Shown piece by piece: positions 25,161 to 32,280 of a stretch of DNA of 64,000 bases. Position 1 is the stretch's first letter. Each line of letters opens with the position of its first letter. The translations under genes and the position numbers were made by a program. The stretch is taken from IMG/VR virus record IMGVR_UViG_3300032278_000002, positions 1 to 64,000 of that record; one strand, given 5' to 3'. The DNA is from a virus. The notes below the pieces were generated by a model. It saw only the letters and a program-made list of their open reading frames with translations. It ran no database searches and was not told the origin of the DNA.

Positions 25161-26097
25161 CGCCGTCCCCCGGTTCTTCCTTTACGTACAAGAGTTGCTG
25201 CTCCTTCTTTCCCCGAAAGGAATAAGGCAGCCGAGTCAAACGAACCGGGGTGAGGGAGTTGGGGTCCGCGCCACTCATGACCAACGGTTCGTAAAGGCTG
25301 TTTACCATGCTATCAAATTCCCGAGAAGTTTCCGTTCCCAAATCAACGATGGCGTGCACGCTTTTGCCGCCGGACGTCACAATTGATTTTATCGCCAACG
25401 GGAGAGTTATCAAGTATTTCAACCAATATTCGGTGATATTGGGGTAATCATGGTCACACTCCAGCACTAAATGGCGGAAATCAGTGACACAATCCTTTGA
25501 CCGCCACGACCCCTTGACGGCCTCTCCCTTCACCGGGTTGTTGAGGAAAAACACACCTTCTTCGCCACCGGGCACCCTGTGTGAATGTGGGGGCTTCTTG
25601 AAATCACGGGGGTAAAACAAATCCTTTTTGTAGCGGGCGCTCCTTAAGATGCAGGCGGTTTCGTCCGTCCGGAAAAGTTTGGATAGGAACTCCGCCACCG
25701 TGTGGCAGGAGTCCGTGTGTTTATCCAAGATTTTATAGGGATCCCCGACTCCATCGACCTGGTCTTCCAGACACTCGAAGTCAAAATCCACCGCAGGCCG
25801 CTTGGGCCGGGCGTTCCTCTCCAGCGGATCTAGGGCGAGGAACTCTTTCGCACGCTCTATAGAGCGGGAGGTTTCTTCGGCAAGCTTGGCTTCGTCACTT
25901 CTCGCTGACAGCGTTCGCACAATGCCTCGGATGTCGGACTCATCCACACCGCTTGCCATAAGCGAGATAACAGTCCGGTAATTCCAAGCATTACAGCCTT
26001 GGCCGTCCGGCGGACTACCCTCCACCAAACCTTCCTGCAACATAATTTCTGCGAGTGACTCTCCGGGCTTATTTTCATAGGTTGTTTCATGATTCAT
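25147..26097 (-). CDS. Archaeo-eukaryotic-type primase (PrimPol-like)
   Basis: 316 residues. The C-terminal half has the three primase/RepB-type motifs: an acidic pair in HLVLECDHD (about residue 210), SGGKSVHAIVDL (Ser-x-His motif, about 245) and PVRLTRLPYSFR (about 290). The N-terminal 100 residues are charged and helical and may bind the helicase or DNA. ATGA overlap with the polymerase stop and overlap with the helicase start show co-translation. Expected role: primer synthesis for PolA. Confidence 0.75.
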   Translation of the reverse strand: MNHETTYENKPGESLAEIMLQEGLVEGSPPDGQGCNAWNYRTVISLMASGVDESDIRGIVRTLSARSDEAKLAEETSRSIERAKEFLALDPLERNARPKRPAVDFDFECLEDQVDGVGDPYKILDKHTDSCHTVAEFLSKLFRTDETACILRSARYKKDLFYPRDFKKPPHSHRVPGGEEGVFFLNNPVKGEAVKGSWRSKDCVTDFRHLVLECDHDYPNITEYWLKYLITLPLAIKSIVTSGGKSVHAIVDLGTETSREFDSMVNSLYEPLVMSGADPNSLTPVRLTRLPYSFRGKKEQQLLYVKEEPGDGVEES

Positions 26098-27872
26098 TTT
26101 TGGTATCTTGTTGTCAGGATCCCATCACAGTCCAGAGGCAGCCCGTGGATCCAGTCCGGTGTCTCCCTCATTATCTCCTTTATTTTATTCAAATCCTCCT
26201 CGTCGTCCACTTCGACGACCACCTCGTCGTGAACGTGCATGACCACCGAGAAATGTTTCTCCACTTCCAGTATAGCGTCTCGGAGGCAATCCCTCGCAGT
26301 GGCTTGCACTAAATTCTCAGTGAGCTTGCCTCCGTAAAACTTGTACCGAACGGCATTCATGGTGGTGCAGGCTCGATAGTCATAACCGAAGCGCTTCCCG
26401 GCTTCCCTAGTTATGGCAAAGTAGTTGAGGACTCTTCCCGAAGGTAATTCTATCGAGTAGTCTCCGTTCAGGGACCGGCGGAACGCCTTGTCCAAGGACT
26501 TCCACAACCTTATTATAAGCGGGTTGTTCTGCCGGTAATCGGAAACAACTTCCGAGGCTTCCTCAATGGATATATCCAACCCGGCGAGTATCTTGGCCAC
26601 ATCCACGAACTTCGCAGCTCCGCACCCAAACCCCAAACCAAGGCTACGGGCCTTCGCCAAAGCATAGAGCTCGGGATCTTCTTTCTTCAAGTTATTGCCC
26701 TCCCACCCCATGGTGACTTCCGCGTGGGCTTGGTAGGGAGAGGTGGTCTTGCATTTGTCCAAGAACTCGTGGTCTCCGGACAACGAGTGGATGACCCGGC
26801 ATTCGATCTGGCTGTAATCCACGATGGCGAACTTCTTGCCCGGCTGAGGGACTATCAGACTTCGTATGTTAACGGAAGTCCGCCCCGCCTTGACTGGGTC
26901 TCTGTGCAAATTCTGCATGTTAAGCCCGCCGGCTCCACTCCAACGCCCGGTGTGGGCACCGAAATAAAACAACCCGTATTCCATGCGCCGGATATCTCCG
27001 GTTCCCTCGCACCTGATCAAAATAGTTTCCACGGTTTTCAACAACTTGTTGTATTTCCTCCAAAGCTGGACCGCCTTGACGAACGGCGCGCTCTCGCCGT
27101 AAGTGTCGAACCAGAGCTCAAACTTAGGGTCCTTGGCATTCGTCGTCTTGGGTTTGGGTATTCCGGCCGTCTCGCAGGCAATGGCTATTTGCTTCGGGGA
27201 GGTCACGGGGACGGGTTTCCCCTTGGGAGTCTTGGTTCCAGCCCAAGGGATTGTCTTTTGCACCCGCTTCAAGGCCGCTTTCAGCGCTTTTTGGTAGGTC
27301 TTCGCACGTGCGTAATCTATATAAACTCCGCGTTCGCACATGGACAAGGTGTGGAGGGATATGGACTTTTCCTTGTCCGGCCACTGGGAGTGAAACTTGT
27401 TCCAGAATTTAAAACAAATCTGGGAGTCCAAGAGAGCATACTCTTTCCAGATTTCTTTCTGGTCGTCGTCCAGTGTGCTGTAGTGCACTCCTTTCATGTT
27501 ATCTCGGACATCCTTGCTCATCTTGTTGCCAAAAGCATTCTCGGAAGCAGTCGCAAGAGCTCGGCCCGCACACAAGAAGACCGAAAGATGGGAGGCGTCG
27601 TGCCAAACCTTGGGCATTACGCCGATCTTCTTCAACTCGACAAACCGGCGATGGACAGCGCGATCAAACCCGGTGTTCCAAGAAACCCACTCGAGGTCGG
27701 CTACCTGCTCCCAGTCAAAATCTTCCGGGGGGCCGGAATACTCTATCCCATCAGCTACTACTGATACGAGGGGGGATTCGAACCTCGGGTCGAGGACGTA
27801 TTTCCTCGGGCCAAGGGTCCTGACGGAATAATCCTCCGAATAGAAAGTTTCATAGTCAACGGCGCAATACAC
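26094..27872 (-). CDS. polA: Family A DNA polymerase with 3'-5' exonuclease
   Basis: 592 residues from a GTG start; no 5'-3' exonuclease domain. Exonuclease motifs are intact: DYET (Asp6, Glu8), NTGFD (about 66-70) and YALLD (145-149). Polymerase motif A is VDYSQIECRV (Asp352), motif B LAKARSLGLGFG (Lys407), motif C HVHDE (Asp549, Glu550). Aligning motif B to E. coli Pol I puts Leu411 at position 762, Phe415 at 766 and Tyr403 at 754, where Arg is usual. Leu762 has been linked in the literature to temperate phages. It is the replicative polymerase beside primase and helicase. Confidence 0.95.
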   Translation of the reverse strand: MYCAVDYETFYSEDYSVRTLGPRKYVLDPRFESPLVSVVADGIEYSGPPEDFDWEQVADLEWVSWNTGFDRAVHRRFVELKKIGVMPKVWHDASHLSVFLCAGRALATASENAFGNKMSKDVRDNMKGVHYSTLDDDQKEIWKEYALLDSQICFKFWNKFHSQWPDKEKSISLHTLSMCERGVYIDYARAKTYQKALKAALKRVQKTIPWAGTKTPKGKPVPVTSPKQIAIACETAGIPKPKTTNAKDPKFELWFDTYGESAPFVKAVQLWRKYNKLLKTVETILIRCEGTGDIRRMEYGLFYFGAHTGRWSGAGGLNMQNLHRDPVKAGRTSVNIRSLIVPQPGKKFAIVDYSQIECRVIHSLSGDHEFLDKCKTTSPYQAHAEVTMGWEGNNLKKEDPELYALAKARSLGLGFGCGAAKFVDVAKILAGLDISIEEASEVVSDYRQNNPLIIRLWKSLDKAFRRSLNGDYSIELPSGRVLNYFAITREAGKRFGYDYRACTTMNAVRYKFYGGKLTENLVQATARDCLRDAILEVEKHFSVVMHVHDEVVVEVDDEEDLNKIKEIMRETPDWIHGLPLDCDGILTTRYQK

Positions 27873-28005
27873 GGTTCTTTCTGGTAAAAATTAGCTAGAG
27901 CGAGGCAAGCCTCGGCATCGACCCCCCGTTCCCGCGCCTGCCAGAACGGGAACGAGGAAGTTGACACCTTTAGGAGGCTCGCTGATGCGAGCAGTGATGG
28001 GAGGA
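27873..28005 (-). promoter_or_regulatory. Three-hairpin intergenic element upstream of polA
   Basis: 133 bases without a convincing gene. Three perfect stems lie in a row: GCTCGC/GCGAGC around a 4-base loop (27977-27992), CGTTCCCG/CGGGAACG around 12 bases (27927-27954), and CGAGG/CCTCG around CAAG (27901-27914). On the transcribed minus strand the last is followed, 9 bases later, by TTTTT, so a weak attenuator is possible. Could control PolA level relative to the SSB-like protein, or be a processing site. No riboswitch class recognised. Confidence 0.5.
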
Positions 28006-28710
28006 TCACAAAATGCAGTGCTCTTCCAAGAACCCCAACATAGCGTCGTCGTGACGGCCCATCGACCGAAGAATCGGGACGAACCACGACATGGACTTGT
28101 TGGAACGGAGCTCGGAGGTGAGGCTCCACTTCCCGCGGTGGACTCCGTCGCGTAGATGTCCGGCCAGCATGGCCGTGGCGACGGTGCGACCAACGGTGTT
28201 GAAAGCGGAGGACTGAACGATCCAGAGAGCCCTCACGAACCCGACTTCCTTCTTCCCGGTGCCGAAGAAGAGCGTGGCATGCTCCTTGTCGACGGGAATG
28301 AGGACGACCAGCTCGGCTGCCTCCTTGACGCGGCGCTCGGCCTCGAATTCGAGAGAAAACCCCTCTGCCAGAAACTCCTCGCGGGTATTGAACCTCTTGG
28401 GACGGATCTCGGGGTCGAACTCACAGTCCTCCACGAAATACTTGTCCGCGCGAAGCACGGTGATCTCGATGGGTTCCTTGCCGTCACCGACGCAAAGCTC
28501 CTTGTTGAACACAAACCCTCCGGGGTCAAACTCGTTGCCGAGCATTCCAGTTTTCTGAACGAGCGAGAAATAGGGGATCCTAATGTCCTCTATGTCCCAC
28601 CCACTTCCGCCGGGGCCATTGTAGGCAGTTATTTCCGCTGCTTTTTCTACCACGATGTCCGTCGTTTCCTCTTCCTTCTTCGAAGGGCTTTTGAATGATG
28701 TCTTAGCCAT
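28006..28710 (-). CDS. Putative single-stranded DNA-binding protein
   Basis: 234 residues. Begins with a Lys/Ser-rich tail, then IRIPYFSLVQKTG (residues about 42-56), a pattern seen at the start of phage SSB-like proteins in this operon position, followed by beta-rich segments (KEPIEITVLRADKYF, AAELVVLIPVD). No OB-fold motif can be proven by eye. It lies between exonuclease and PolA, the normal place for SSB. The C-terminus (EEHCIL) is not the acidic tail of bacterial SSB. Confidence 0.5.
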   Translation of the reverse strand: MAKTSFKSPSKKEEETTDIVVEKAAEITAYNGPGGSGWDIEDIRIPYFSLVQKTGMLGNEFDPGGFVFNKELCVGDGKEPIEITVLRADKYFVEDCEFDPEIRPKRFNTREEFLAEGFSLEFEAERRVKEAAELVVLIPVDKEHATLFFGTGKKEVGFVRALWIVQSSAFNTVGRTVATAMLAGHLRDGVHRGKWSLTSELRSNKSMSWFVPILRSMGRHDDAMLGFLEEHCIL

Positions 28711-28747
28711 AGTTTTTTTGTAGTTTAGTATTATTGTTGATAGTAAA

Positions 28748-29854
28748 TTAGTTTTCTCGTTTCAAGGAGCGTACGTCATCCCCAAAGCCAAGTACCCCGG
28801 CTTTCTCCAAAGTAGCCTCCAGCACTTTCCGGGCTTTGCCTTTTTCTCCCCTTTCGGACATGGACCCAATTGATTTCTGAAGCTTGGGCAAACTCACCGT
28901 GGCACACTCCAAGAACTCGTCCAAGTCCAGCAAATCCTTCAAAACGTCGTAAACTTCCTGAGTGCTGGTGAATTTAGGGCGGCCTCGTCGTATATTCAAG
29001 TGATAGTTGGGGATTTCGACCCCATCCTCCACCCGCATGGCCATGGCGGATTCCTTTATCTCCCGAATGAAAGCTTCCAACGCCGGGACCGCATCCAGCA
29101 CGGCTGACAAGTATTCCGCATCGTCCATGTCGCCGGCTGGAGGCAGCAGCCCCGGCCTTACCCCACTATTGAGAAATTTTACGAAAGAGGGGCAATGTAC
29201 CTTTCGAGCGCAGTACAAGCAGTTCTTGGGAGCGGCATGGAGTAGTGCCTCGTCTTGAGTGTCGTCGTACTCCTGCACCCTTTCGACGATGCCTCTGATT
29301 TTGACGAGGATTTCCTCCACGCCGTCCCGTGTGAACTGCGCCGTACTGATTACACCTAACCGAGGTTGCAGAAAATGCATAATGGCGGTTTCCACGTGAG
29401 GGAACTCAGCGAGCGTCCCGGCGACGTAAGCCATTCCCTGTAAATTTACCTCCGCGTCCGCGACGGGCAACCACCCGAACTTATAATCTATCACGTGCGC
29501 GACTTTCCCGAGATCCGTCAAAACCAAGTCGCAGAACCCGTAGACCTCCCCGTCGCAATGGAGTTTCCGCTCGTTGTGGAACGAGGGGTTTTCCATGTCG
29601 GCCGCCAAATCATCAACGTAATCCTGACAAACGGAAACCAGCTCCTTCAAGTTAGCGGGAAGCTTGGACCAATTCCCGGAATCCAGCGCCTCGTGGCAGT
29701 CGATGCCTTCCAGCGTGACTGGGTGCATCTTGGACTGGTCTTCGAACTCCCGGGCCACGTAACCCGGGCATCCGTCGAAATAAGCCAACTTACTCGGGCT
29801 GACCCGGGCGTGCTTCCTATCGGAGTGGTCTACTACTAGTTTTATTTTTTTCAT
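28748..29854 (-). CDS. PD-(D/E)XK exonuclease, DUF2800/Cas4-like
   Basis: 368 residues. Nuclease core: GFCDLVLTDLGKVAHVIDYKFG (Asp and Asp-x-Lys positions, split here as GFCDLVL and VIDYKFG, about residues 105-128), then QGMAYVAG. One Cys near residue 29 (DGCPG) and a C-x2-C-x5-C cluster (about 212-221) may hold an iron-sulfur cluster as in Cas4/AddB-type nucleases. Matches the phage DUF2800 family used in recombination or degradation of host DNA. It is the first long gene of the leftward operon. Confidence 0.8.
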   Translation of the reverse strand: MKKIKLVVDHSDRKHARVSPSKLAYFDGCPGYVAREFEDQSKMHPVTLEGIDCHEALDSGNWSKLPANLKELVSVCQDYVDDLAADMENPSFHNERKLHCDGEVYGFCDLVLTDLGKVAHVIDYKFGWLPVADAEVNLQGMAYVAGTLAEFPHVETAIMHFLQPRLGVISTAQFTRDGVEEILVKIRGIVERVQEYDDTQDEALLHAAPKNCLYCARKVHCPSFVKFLNSGVRPGLLPPAGDMDDAEYLSAVLDAVPALEAFIREIKESAMAMRVEDGVEIPNYHLNIRRGRPKFTSTQEVYDVLKDLLDLDEFLECATVSLPKLQKSIGSMSERGEKGKARKVLEATLEKAGVLGFGDDVRSLKREN

Positions 29855-29860
29855 CTTAAA

Positions 29861-29947
29861 TTACAGCCCGGAATCTAGGGAGCGTAAGTTCGGGATGTAC
29901 CTTCCCGCCAATTGCTCTATCTCTCCGTGGTTCAAAAGGGCCCACAT
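29861..29947 (-). CDS. Possible 28-residue leader peptide
   Basis: A short frame from ATG 29947 (28 residues, charged and protein-like: HGEIEQLAGRYIPNLRSLDSG) ends 6 bases before the exonuclease ATG. An alternative overlapping frame from ATG 29963 encodes 35 residues and ends one base before the exonuclease start. Only one can be used; neither has a strong ribosome site. Either could couple translation to the exonuclease. Too short for a firm claim. Confidence 0.3.
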   Translation of the reverse strand: MWALLNHGEIEQLAGRYIPNLRSLDSGL

Positions 29948-30043
29948 GTGTCATCCCGAACATGGCGTTTACGAAACACTACTATTTCACTACATGCAAG
30001 GAAAAAAGTTGACTTTTGTAAAAAAAAATCAAAGATCCGCATT
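29948..30043. promoter_or_regulatory. Divergent early/late control region
   Basis: The gap between leftward genes (exonuclease onward) and rightward genes (RHH regulator onward), so promoters for both directions are expected in or near it. It holds long A-runs and a TTGACT hexamer at 30009-30014, but no matching -10 at normal spacing. A loose inverted repeat flanks the A-tract (CTTTTG at 30012-30017 with CAAAG at 30030-30034). The adjacent RHH protein is the obvious candidate to bind here. Confidence 0.4.
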
Positions 30044-30217
30044 ATGACTAAGGAAAACGTAAAAAAAGTTGTGGGGGTCCGGTTGACGGAAACCACTAAA
30101 AACAAGCTCGATACGCTCTCCGCCAAGTACCAAGTGTCCGTATCCACGTTAGTGAGGATAGCGGTTAACCGACTTGTCCAAGACGCGGAGAAAGATAAGG
30201 AGATTTCCTTGTCATGA
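30044..30217 (+). CDS. Ribbon-helix-helix transcriptional regulator
   Basis: 57 residues from ATG 30044; an in-frame extension upstream is rejected because it crosses the control region. VVGVRLTETTKNKLDTLSAKY then VSVSTLVRIAVNRLVQD is the Arc/CopG/MetJ-type pattern: an N-terminal strand (VGVRL) that reads DNA as a dimer ribbon, and two helices. First gene of the rightward block, facing the exonuclease operon, so it may repress its own promoter and the divergent one. It also lies 1.3 kb from the ATGACATG array; small RHH proteins often bind such short repeats. Confidence 0.82.
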   Translation: MTKENVKKVVGVRLTETTKNKLDTLSAKYQVSVSTLVRIAVNRLVQDAEKDKEISLS

Positions 30218-30654
30218 TAGCCGTGGACCCGGGTGTGAAGGGCGGCATGGCCTACGACGTCGGGAGTGGCCCGATATTAACCTCGTGGGGAGGCGTCGCC
30301 AAAATGTACGAAGAGTTGGAGACAGTGCTTACGGTTATGAAGACCCCGCCTAACACGGCACCCGTCGCATATGTGGAGCACGTCACGGCCTCTCCCATCA
30401 TGGGAAGGAAGGCGGCGTTTACTTTCGGGCACAACTTCGGGCAGTGGGAAACGCTTTTCTTCGCGCTCAACGTGCGCGTGGAGCTAATCAAGCCACAAGT
30501 GTGGCAAAGGGGAATACCGGGGCTTGGTGGAAGTACTCGGAAAAGAGCCTTGAAAGCCCATGCGACGAGACTTTACCCGGATCTTAAAGTTACGGCGGCG
30601 ACACAAGACGCCCTCCTGATACTAGACTACGCAAAAAGGACATATGATGGCTAA
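30214..30654 (+). CDS. RuvC-like Holliday junction resolvase
   Basis: 146 residues overlapping the RHH gene by ATGA. RNase-H-fold acidic positions: IAVDPGVKGG (Asp5), VAYVEHV (Glu55), and TQDALLILDYA (Asp132, Asp138). Length and motifs match phage RuvC-type resolvases that cut branched DNA before packaging or in recombination. Between a regulator and a DUF1599 gene in the early operon. Confidence 0.85.
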   Translation: MIAVDPGVKGGMAYDVGSGPILTSWGGVAKMYEELETVLTVMKTPPNTAPVAYVEHVTASPIMGRKAAFTFGHNFGQWETLFFALNVRVELIKPQVWQRGIPGLGGSTRKRALKAHATRLYPDLKVTAATQDALLILDYAKRTYDG

Positions 30655-31000
30655 AATAGATTATGAACATGGTAAGGACGCGGACGCGGAAGGATTTGAT
30701 TACGACAAGTTCGCAACCGAGCTCGGTCTGGAAACACACCAAGCTCGGTTGGCGTTGGAGCTAGCTTGCTCGAACCTAAAACTGTTCGACAAGAAACAAA
30801 AGGACTACGGCAGTGCGAATATCTCCAATAACCCCATGCCAGAGTTCGGGGTGGCTATCCGGGCCAACGACAAAATCCAACGAATAATGAATCTTCTGGG
30901 GAAAGACACGGCTCAATGTGAGTCTAGAGAGGACTCGTGGATGGATTTGGCGAACTACGGCCTTATCGGATATATGGTGGCAACGGGACTTTGGAGGTAA
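30644..31000 (+). CDS. DUF1599-like protein (nucleotide-modification-associated)
   Basis: 118 residues. LFDKKQKDYGSANI (about 50-63), NDKIQRIMNLLGK and ESREDSWMDLANYGLIGYMV match the DUF1599 (nucleotide modification associated domain 1) pattern: conserved Asp-Tyr-Gly, Arg/Lys-Ile and a Glu/Asp pair before a helix. The family is linked to phage nucleotide metabolism; its activity is not established here. Overlaps the resolvase gene by 11 bases. Confidence 0.72.
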   Translation: MMAKIDYEHGKDADAEGFDYDKFATELGLETHQARLALELACSNLKLFDKKQKDYGSANISNNPMPEFGVAIRANDKIQRIMNLLGKDTAQCESREDSWMDLANYGLIGYMVATGLWR

Positions 31001-31004
31001 TGGG

Positions 31005-31343
31005 ATGAACGGAGCAGCGGGCAACCCGAGAAACCTACCGGACGGCATCGACTATAGCGCTATGTTGGACGTCAAGGCGTCTGTCGAGAGGGTAGCTCTC
31101 GAAATGGAGCGGATGGACAACCCCAACATAAAACTATTTGATGAATTGGCTCCTGCCTTCATGGGCTTCGCCACACGAGGTTCGAGCTCCGAACCGATGG
31201 CAGCCTATGATTACGACAAATGTAGCACTTTGCTACAAGAACGGCAGAAGTGGACTCAAGAAGAGGCCATCGAGTATCTGGAGTTCAACTACGTGAACGC
31301 TTGGTTCGGGGACGGGACGCCCTTCTTCGTGAAGACTGTTTAG
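31005..31343 (+). CDS. Small unknown early protein
   Basis: 112 residues from ATG 31005, chosen because GGAGG lies 7 bases upstream and because the longer in-frame extension overlaps the DUF1599 gene. Acidic, with two aromatic-rich blocks (QKWTQEEAIEYLEFNYVNAWF at residues about 82-102). No family recognised. Its last 59 bases overlap a convergent basic minus-strand gene. Confidence 0.7.
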   Translation: MNGAAGNPRNLPDGIDYSAMLDVKASVERVALEMERMDNPNIKLFDELAPAFMGFATRGSSSEPMAAYDYDKCSTLLQERQKWTQEEAIEYLEFNYVNAWFGDGTPFFVKTV

Positions 31344-31446
31344 CCTTCTTGTTCATCTTGGCGGCGTAGGCTTTCCCCTTCTTGGTGTAGGACGCCTTTT
31401 GTTTCCGTCCCCGGCTGTCGGTGTATGATGGCACGGTCCTCATCAT
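31285..31446 (-). CDS. Small very basic protein
   Basis: 53 residues, about 40% Lys/Arg, on the strand opposite to the flanking early operon. Sequence features: RTVPSYTDSRGRKQKASYTK, then KKGKAYAAKMNKKAK. Such short basic proteins are common in phages and often bind nucleic acid. It overlaps the 70-residue frame on the same strand and the 3' end of the plus-strand gene, so at least one of these calls may be wrong. The composition and the sharp stop support it. Confidence 0.45.
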   Translation of the reverse strand: MMRTVPSYTDSRGRKQKASYTKKGKAYAAKMNKKAKQSSRRRASRPRTKRSRS

Positions 31447-31552
31447 GTAGTCTATGGGGTGGGTGCGTCAAGTCTTCTTGATCGTACTGCCGGGCTACTT
31501 CCAAACAAAGTTCCACCTCCGTCTCATCAATGACATGAGGCTTTCTCTTCAT
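31340..31552 (-). CDS. Small minus-strand protein within the repeat region
   Basis: 70 residues from ATG 31552. The first half (KPHVIDETEVELCLEVARQY) looks folded; the second half is Gln/Glu/His-rich and overlaps the basic 53-residue gene in another frame. Its ATG lies inside one ATGACATG repeat, and an 11-bp inverted repeat (31528-31538/31549-31559) spans its first codons. If expressed, it would be controlled directly by whatever binds the array. No family recognised. Confidence 0.45.
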   Translation of the reverse strand: MKRKPHVIDETEVELCLEVARQYDQEDLTHPPHRLHDEDRAIIHRQPGTETKGVLHQEGESLRRQDEQEG

Positions 31553-31768
31553 GTCATTGCGTAAAACGTTCGAAATGAGCGAGATCCAGCCCAAAATGAC
31601 ATGATGACATGTAATCCGGCCAAAAACCCAATAAATGTTATTACCTTATATATACTCACACTTTTTTACTGTTTTACATGTCATCATGTCATTGGCGTAT
31701 ATAGTGTGCTGGATACCAAAGAGTTATGAAATGACATGTAAGAATACCCTCATGTCATTCATGTCATT
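31528..31768. repeat. Array of ATGACATG octamers in both orientations
   Basis: Nine copies of ATGACATG or its complement CATGTCAT: forward at 31530, 31596, 31604 and 31731; reverse at 31550, 31677, 31685, 31751 and 31760. Two paired copies form a perfect 20-bp inverted repeat (31595-31614 with 31674-31693) flanking an AT-rich core of about 59 bp, and another pair forms an 11-bp inverted repeat. Paired iterons around an AT-rich core are typical of replication origins, partition sites and multi-site operators. Mostly non-coding between 31553 and 31763. Confidence 0.85.
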
Positions 31769-32066
31769 CCTCGTTCCATCCAATTTTTAGCCCTGAGTCG
31801 TCGGACCAGCACGTAGCTTGGGTTTTAGCGGATTTGAAGGGCATATAGCACCCACACCCGAATCCGACGGCATTGGGTCCGCAAGTCTTGGAGTCCCGGT
31901 TATATATAGGACATTGCCGGCATTTCCTCATTCGGCTCCACCACAGTTTGCGGCCCGCGTTCCTCCCTATTGCGAGTAAAACCATTTTCCAGAGCGTGAG
32001 GGGGTTTCTAAGCCCTCCCACTGCCTTAGCCCATTCCTTCAGTCTGCGGCGGTTTATGATACCCAT
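31764..32066 (-). CDS. Cys-rich small phage protein
   Basis: 100 residues from ATG 32066 (a longer TTG-initiated form from 32105 is possible). N-terminal half is basic and helical; the C-terminal half has CRQCPIYNRDSKTCGP then GFGCGCYMPFKSA and a final Cys, a likely zinc or iron-binding knot seen in small phage proteins of unknown role. Its stop codon falls inside an ATGACATG repeat. Minus-strand, opposite the surrounding early genes, so it probably belongs to the same small island as the array. Confidence 0.72.
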   Translation of the reverse strand: MGIINRRRLKEWAKAVGGLRNPLTLWKMVLLAIGRNAGRKLWWSRMRKCRQCPIYNRDSKTCGPNAVGFGCGCYMPFKSAKTQATCWSDDSGLKIGWNEE

Positions 32067-32280
32067 ACGCTCGATTAAACCCCAAAAGCACCGGGACACG
32101 AGCAAAAAGTTTGAGAATGCTCCGACTAGAGACGCCCTATGTTATACTCGTACGCAGGCAAAAGAGCAAACCCCCCTTGCCCCCCTTCCCTAGTGGTATG
32201 GTTTGGGTAGTACCCTACCACAATCTCCTTGCTTCGGCTTATAGTCTAACCGCAACAGAAACCAAGTGACCAACAAAACA
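32067..32280. promoter_or_regulatory. Intergenic region with nested inverted repeat and -10-like site
   Basis: Separates the minus-strand island from the rightward 181-residue gene. A nested inverted repeat, GTGGTA/TACCAC (32193-32198, 32216-32221) around GGGTA/TACCC (32205-32215), looks like an operator or leader hairpin. TATACT at 32143-32148 is a good -10 hexamer but has no clear -35. The rest of the gap shows no gene. The rightward gene begins without a Shine-Dalgarno sequence. Confidence 0.35.

Noticed and set aside
26724-27764. 346-residue plus-strand open frame
   Set aside because: Antisense to PolA, whose motifs are intact; it is a shadow frame.
27772-27790. tRNA T-arm-like sequence on the minus strand
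   Set aside because: Lies inside the PolA reading frame near its N-terminus and cannot be extended to a cloverleaf.
27873-28005. Programmed frameshift extending the SSB-like protein into the three-hairpin region
   Set aside because: No slippery heptamer precedes its stop, and the downstream frames end quickly or look unlike an SSB tail.
29912-30043. 44-residue extension of the RHH protein
   Set aside because: Crosses the divergent control region and does not resemble RHH N-termini; ATG 30044 gives a normal RHH length.
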